A stretch of 58,744 nt of DNA. Origin: Gnetum montanum. Its lineage: Eukaryota; Streptophyta; Gnetopsida; Gnetales; Gnetaceae. The stretch is taken from contig MNCI01013788.1 of the NCBI GenBank assembly GCA_015680685.1, positions 4,675 through 63,418 on the forward strand, read 5' to 3'. How positions within the stretch are numbered: position 1 is the stretch's first letter; each line of letters opens with the position of its first letter. The position numbers and the translations under genes are program-made. The notes beneath the pieces are model-generated. The model was not told the origin of the DNA, did not search any database, and worked only from the letters and a program-made list of their open reading frames with translations. Shown here in pieces: positions 57,872-58,744 of the stretch.

Positions 57872-58744
57872 TGTTGGATCATTGTCCAACATCGTATATA
57901 TATGAACGGGACACTATAACTTGTATTCCTACAATGAAGGTAGTTATGAGTTAATATTCTAGATATTTGTAATTCACAATAATCTTTTATGCTACCCAAA
58001 AGCCACTATAAAAGAGCTTCAACCGGAAAATAGGGTGAGGGGATCAAGAAGAAATATTGAAGATTGTAAAGCATGGCTTCTAAATACATCAATTCAGCTA
58101 CTTTGTTTTAATCCTAAATTGCTTTTATAGCTCTATTTTTGCACAAATTAAGACTTCTATTTGGTTGTCATATAAGAGCTTATGTTATCTTTGGAAAGCA
58201 TCTTGAGCAATTTAATAGTAATGTCTTTATAAAATTGCCTATTTGAGTCTAGAGGGTCTAGAAAAATCTTTTGATACTTTGAGTTGATTTTAAATAGCTT
58301 TATTTTTAAAAAAGCTTATTGCTTTGATATTTCAATCTTGAAATTGTCAAAAAATTATTTTTTGCTAGCTCTATTGTTTGTAGTTCTTGACAATTATTAA
58401 TTAGCCAAATAAAAGCTTGTACTTTGTCATTTACAAAACATTTTGATAGTTTAATAGGAGTGTCTTTTATGAAATTGTTTGTTGAGCTCAAAGGGTTTGG
58501 ACAATTTGTAATACTTAAATTGAATTAGAATAACTTTATTGTGAAGTGTTTCATCATGTTTAATTTATCTGACCTAAATGTTTGAGATTTCACACAAATC
58601 TGCATTCTTTTTTTTTTCTCTCTCTCTCTCTCTCTCTTTTTAAAATCCATTGAATCTCATTCTATTTCTAGTTTTTTTGTGGAACTTTCTCTTTGGGGGA
58701 AATTAAGAGTAGATTTCTACAGAATTGTGCTTAAGCATTTTTGT
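57872..58744 (+). mobile_element. LTR of an LTR retrotransposon, truncated by the window end
   Basis: Starts with the inverted repeat TGTTGGA (57872-57878), TCATTG, TCCAACA (57885-57891), a common LTR 5' terminus. TATA-like GTATATATATGAACGG lies at 57893 and CACTATAAAAGAGC at about 58006. A T10 plus (CT)n pyrimidine tract is at 58606-58641. The last 65 bases match the start of the window. The 3' end and internal region are outside. Confidence 0.6.
58606..58641 (+). repeat. Pyrimidine microsatellite, T10 then (CT)~10
   Basis: Ten T followed by about ten CT units and a short T run, inside the terminal LTR. Confidence 0.9.

Noticed and set aside
1-58744. CRISPR arrays, rRNA, tRNA genes, operons
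   Set aside because: None seen; the only tRNA-like sequences are the primer-binding sites, which are complements of a tRNA 3' end, and the sequence is clearly plant repeat DNA.

Overview
The window looks like intergenic DNA of a large-genome seed plant; a gymnosperm is plausible but cannot be proven from the sequence. It is AT-rich and made almost entirely of old, nested, decayed LTR retrotransposons. Coding remnants of Ty3/gypsy elements (Athila-like and Tat-like) and one Ty1/copia element carry many in-frame stops and frameshifts. I see no intact host gene, tRNA, rRNA or CRISPR array. There is one 608-base N gap (31263-31870) and a single N at 56764.

Layout. 1-385: fragment of an LTR end or leader, resembling both the last 65 bases of the window and a block near 23.6 kb. 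385-2121 (-): Tat-type RT and RNase H. 2.3-10.3 kb: a putative element with degenerate repeat-rich flanks around a multi-exon, stop-containing gene (+) with three frame-preserving introns and an acidic/coiled-coil C-terminal part. 10.7-12.1 kb: copia RT (+). 12.2-15.6 kb: unassigned, repetitive. 15.6-18.4 kb (-): gag and protease of a gypsy element, followed by a repeat-rich flank to 20.6 kb. 20.7-21.5 kb: degenerate tandem array. 21564-29792: an element bounded by two ~950 bp direct repeats and containing gag, protease, an RNase H with its four catalytic residues placed BEFORE the RT, and then RT (+). 29793-35960: Athila-like element (+) with 5' LTR, primer-binding site, gag, PR, RT, RH and part of INT. 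36040-38300 (-): Tat-type RT, RH and second (archaeal-type) RNase H. 38.6-43.5 kb: a second unrecognised plus-strand accessory ORF region. 43.7-45.64 kb and 55.63-56.34 kb (-): two halves of one gypsy gag-PR region, split by a well-delimited insertion.

The most informative object is that insertion, 45645-55626 (-). It has two LTRs of 817 and 818 bp with TGATGA...TCATCA ends, a perfect 5-bp target duplication (CTGGT), a decayed tRNA-Asp-type primer-binding site and a purine-rich tract. It carries gag but no recognisable RT or integrase. Instead it has one ~900-codon accessory frame (50788-48052), whose ATG lies directly behind a splice acceptor and which lies downstream of an internal copy of the palindromic U3 motif found in its own LTRs. 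LTR, primer-binding site and gag zinc knuckle all match the Athila-like element at 29.8-36.0 kb. The window therefore appears to hold a non-autonomous, pol-less derivative and a decayed relative of its pol-bearing partner.

57.0-57.8 kb is richer in GC and may be a host-gene fragment. It contains a perfect 79-bp tandem duplication. 57872 to the window end is the start of another LTR.
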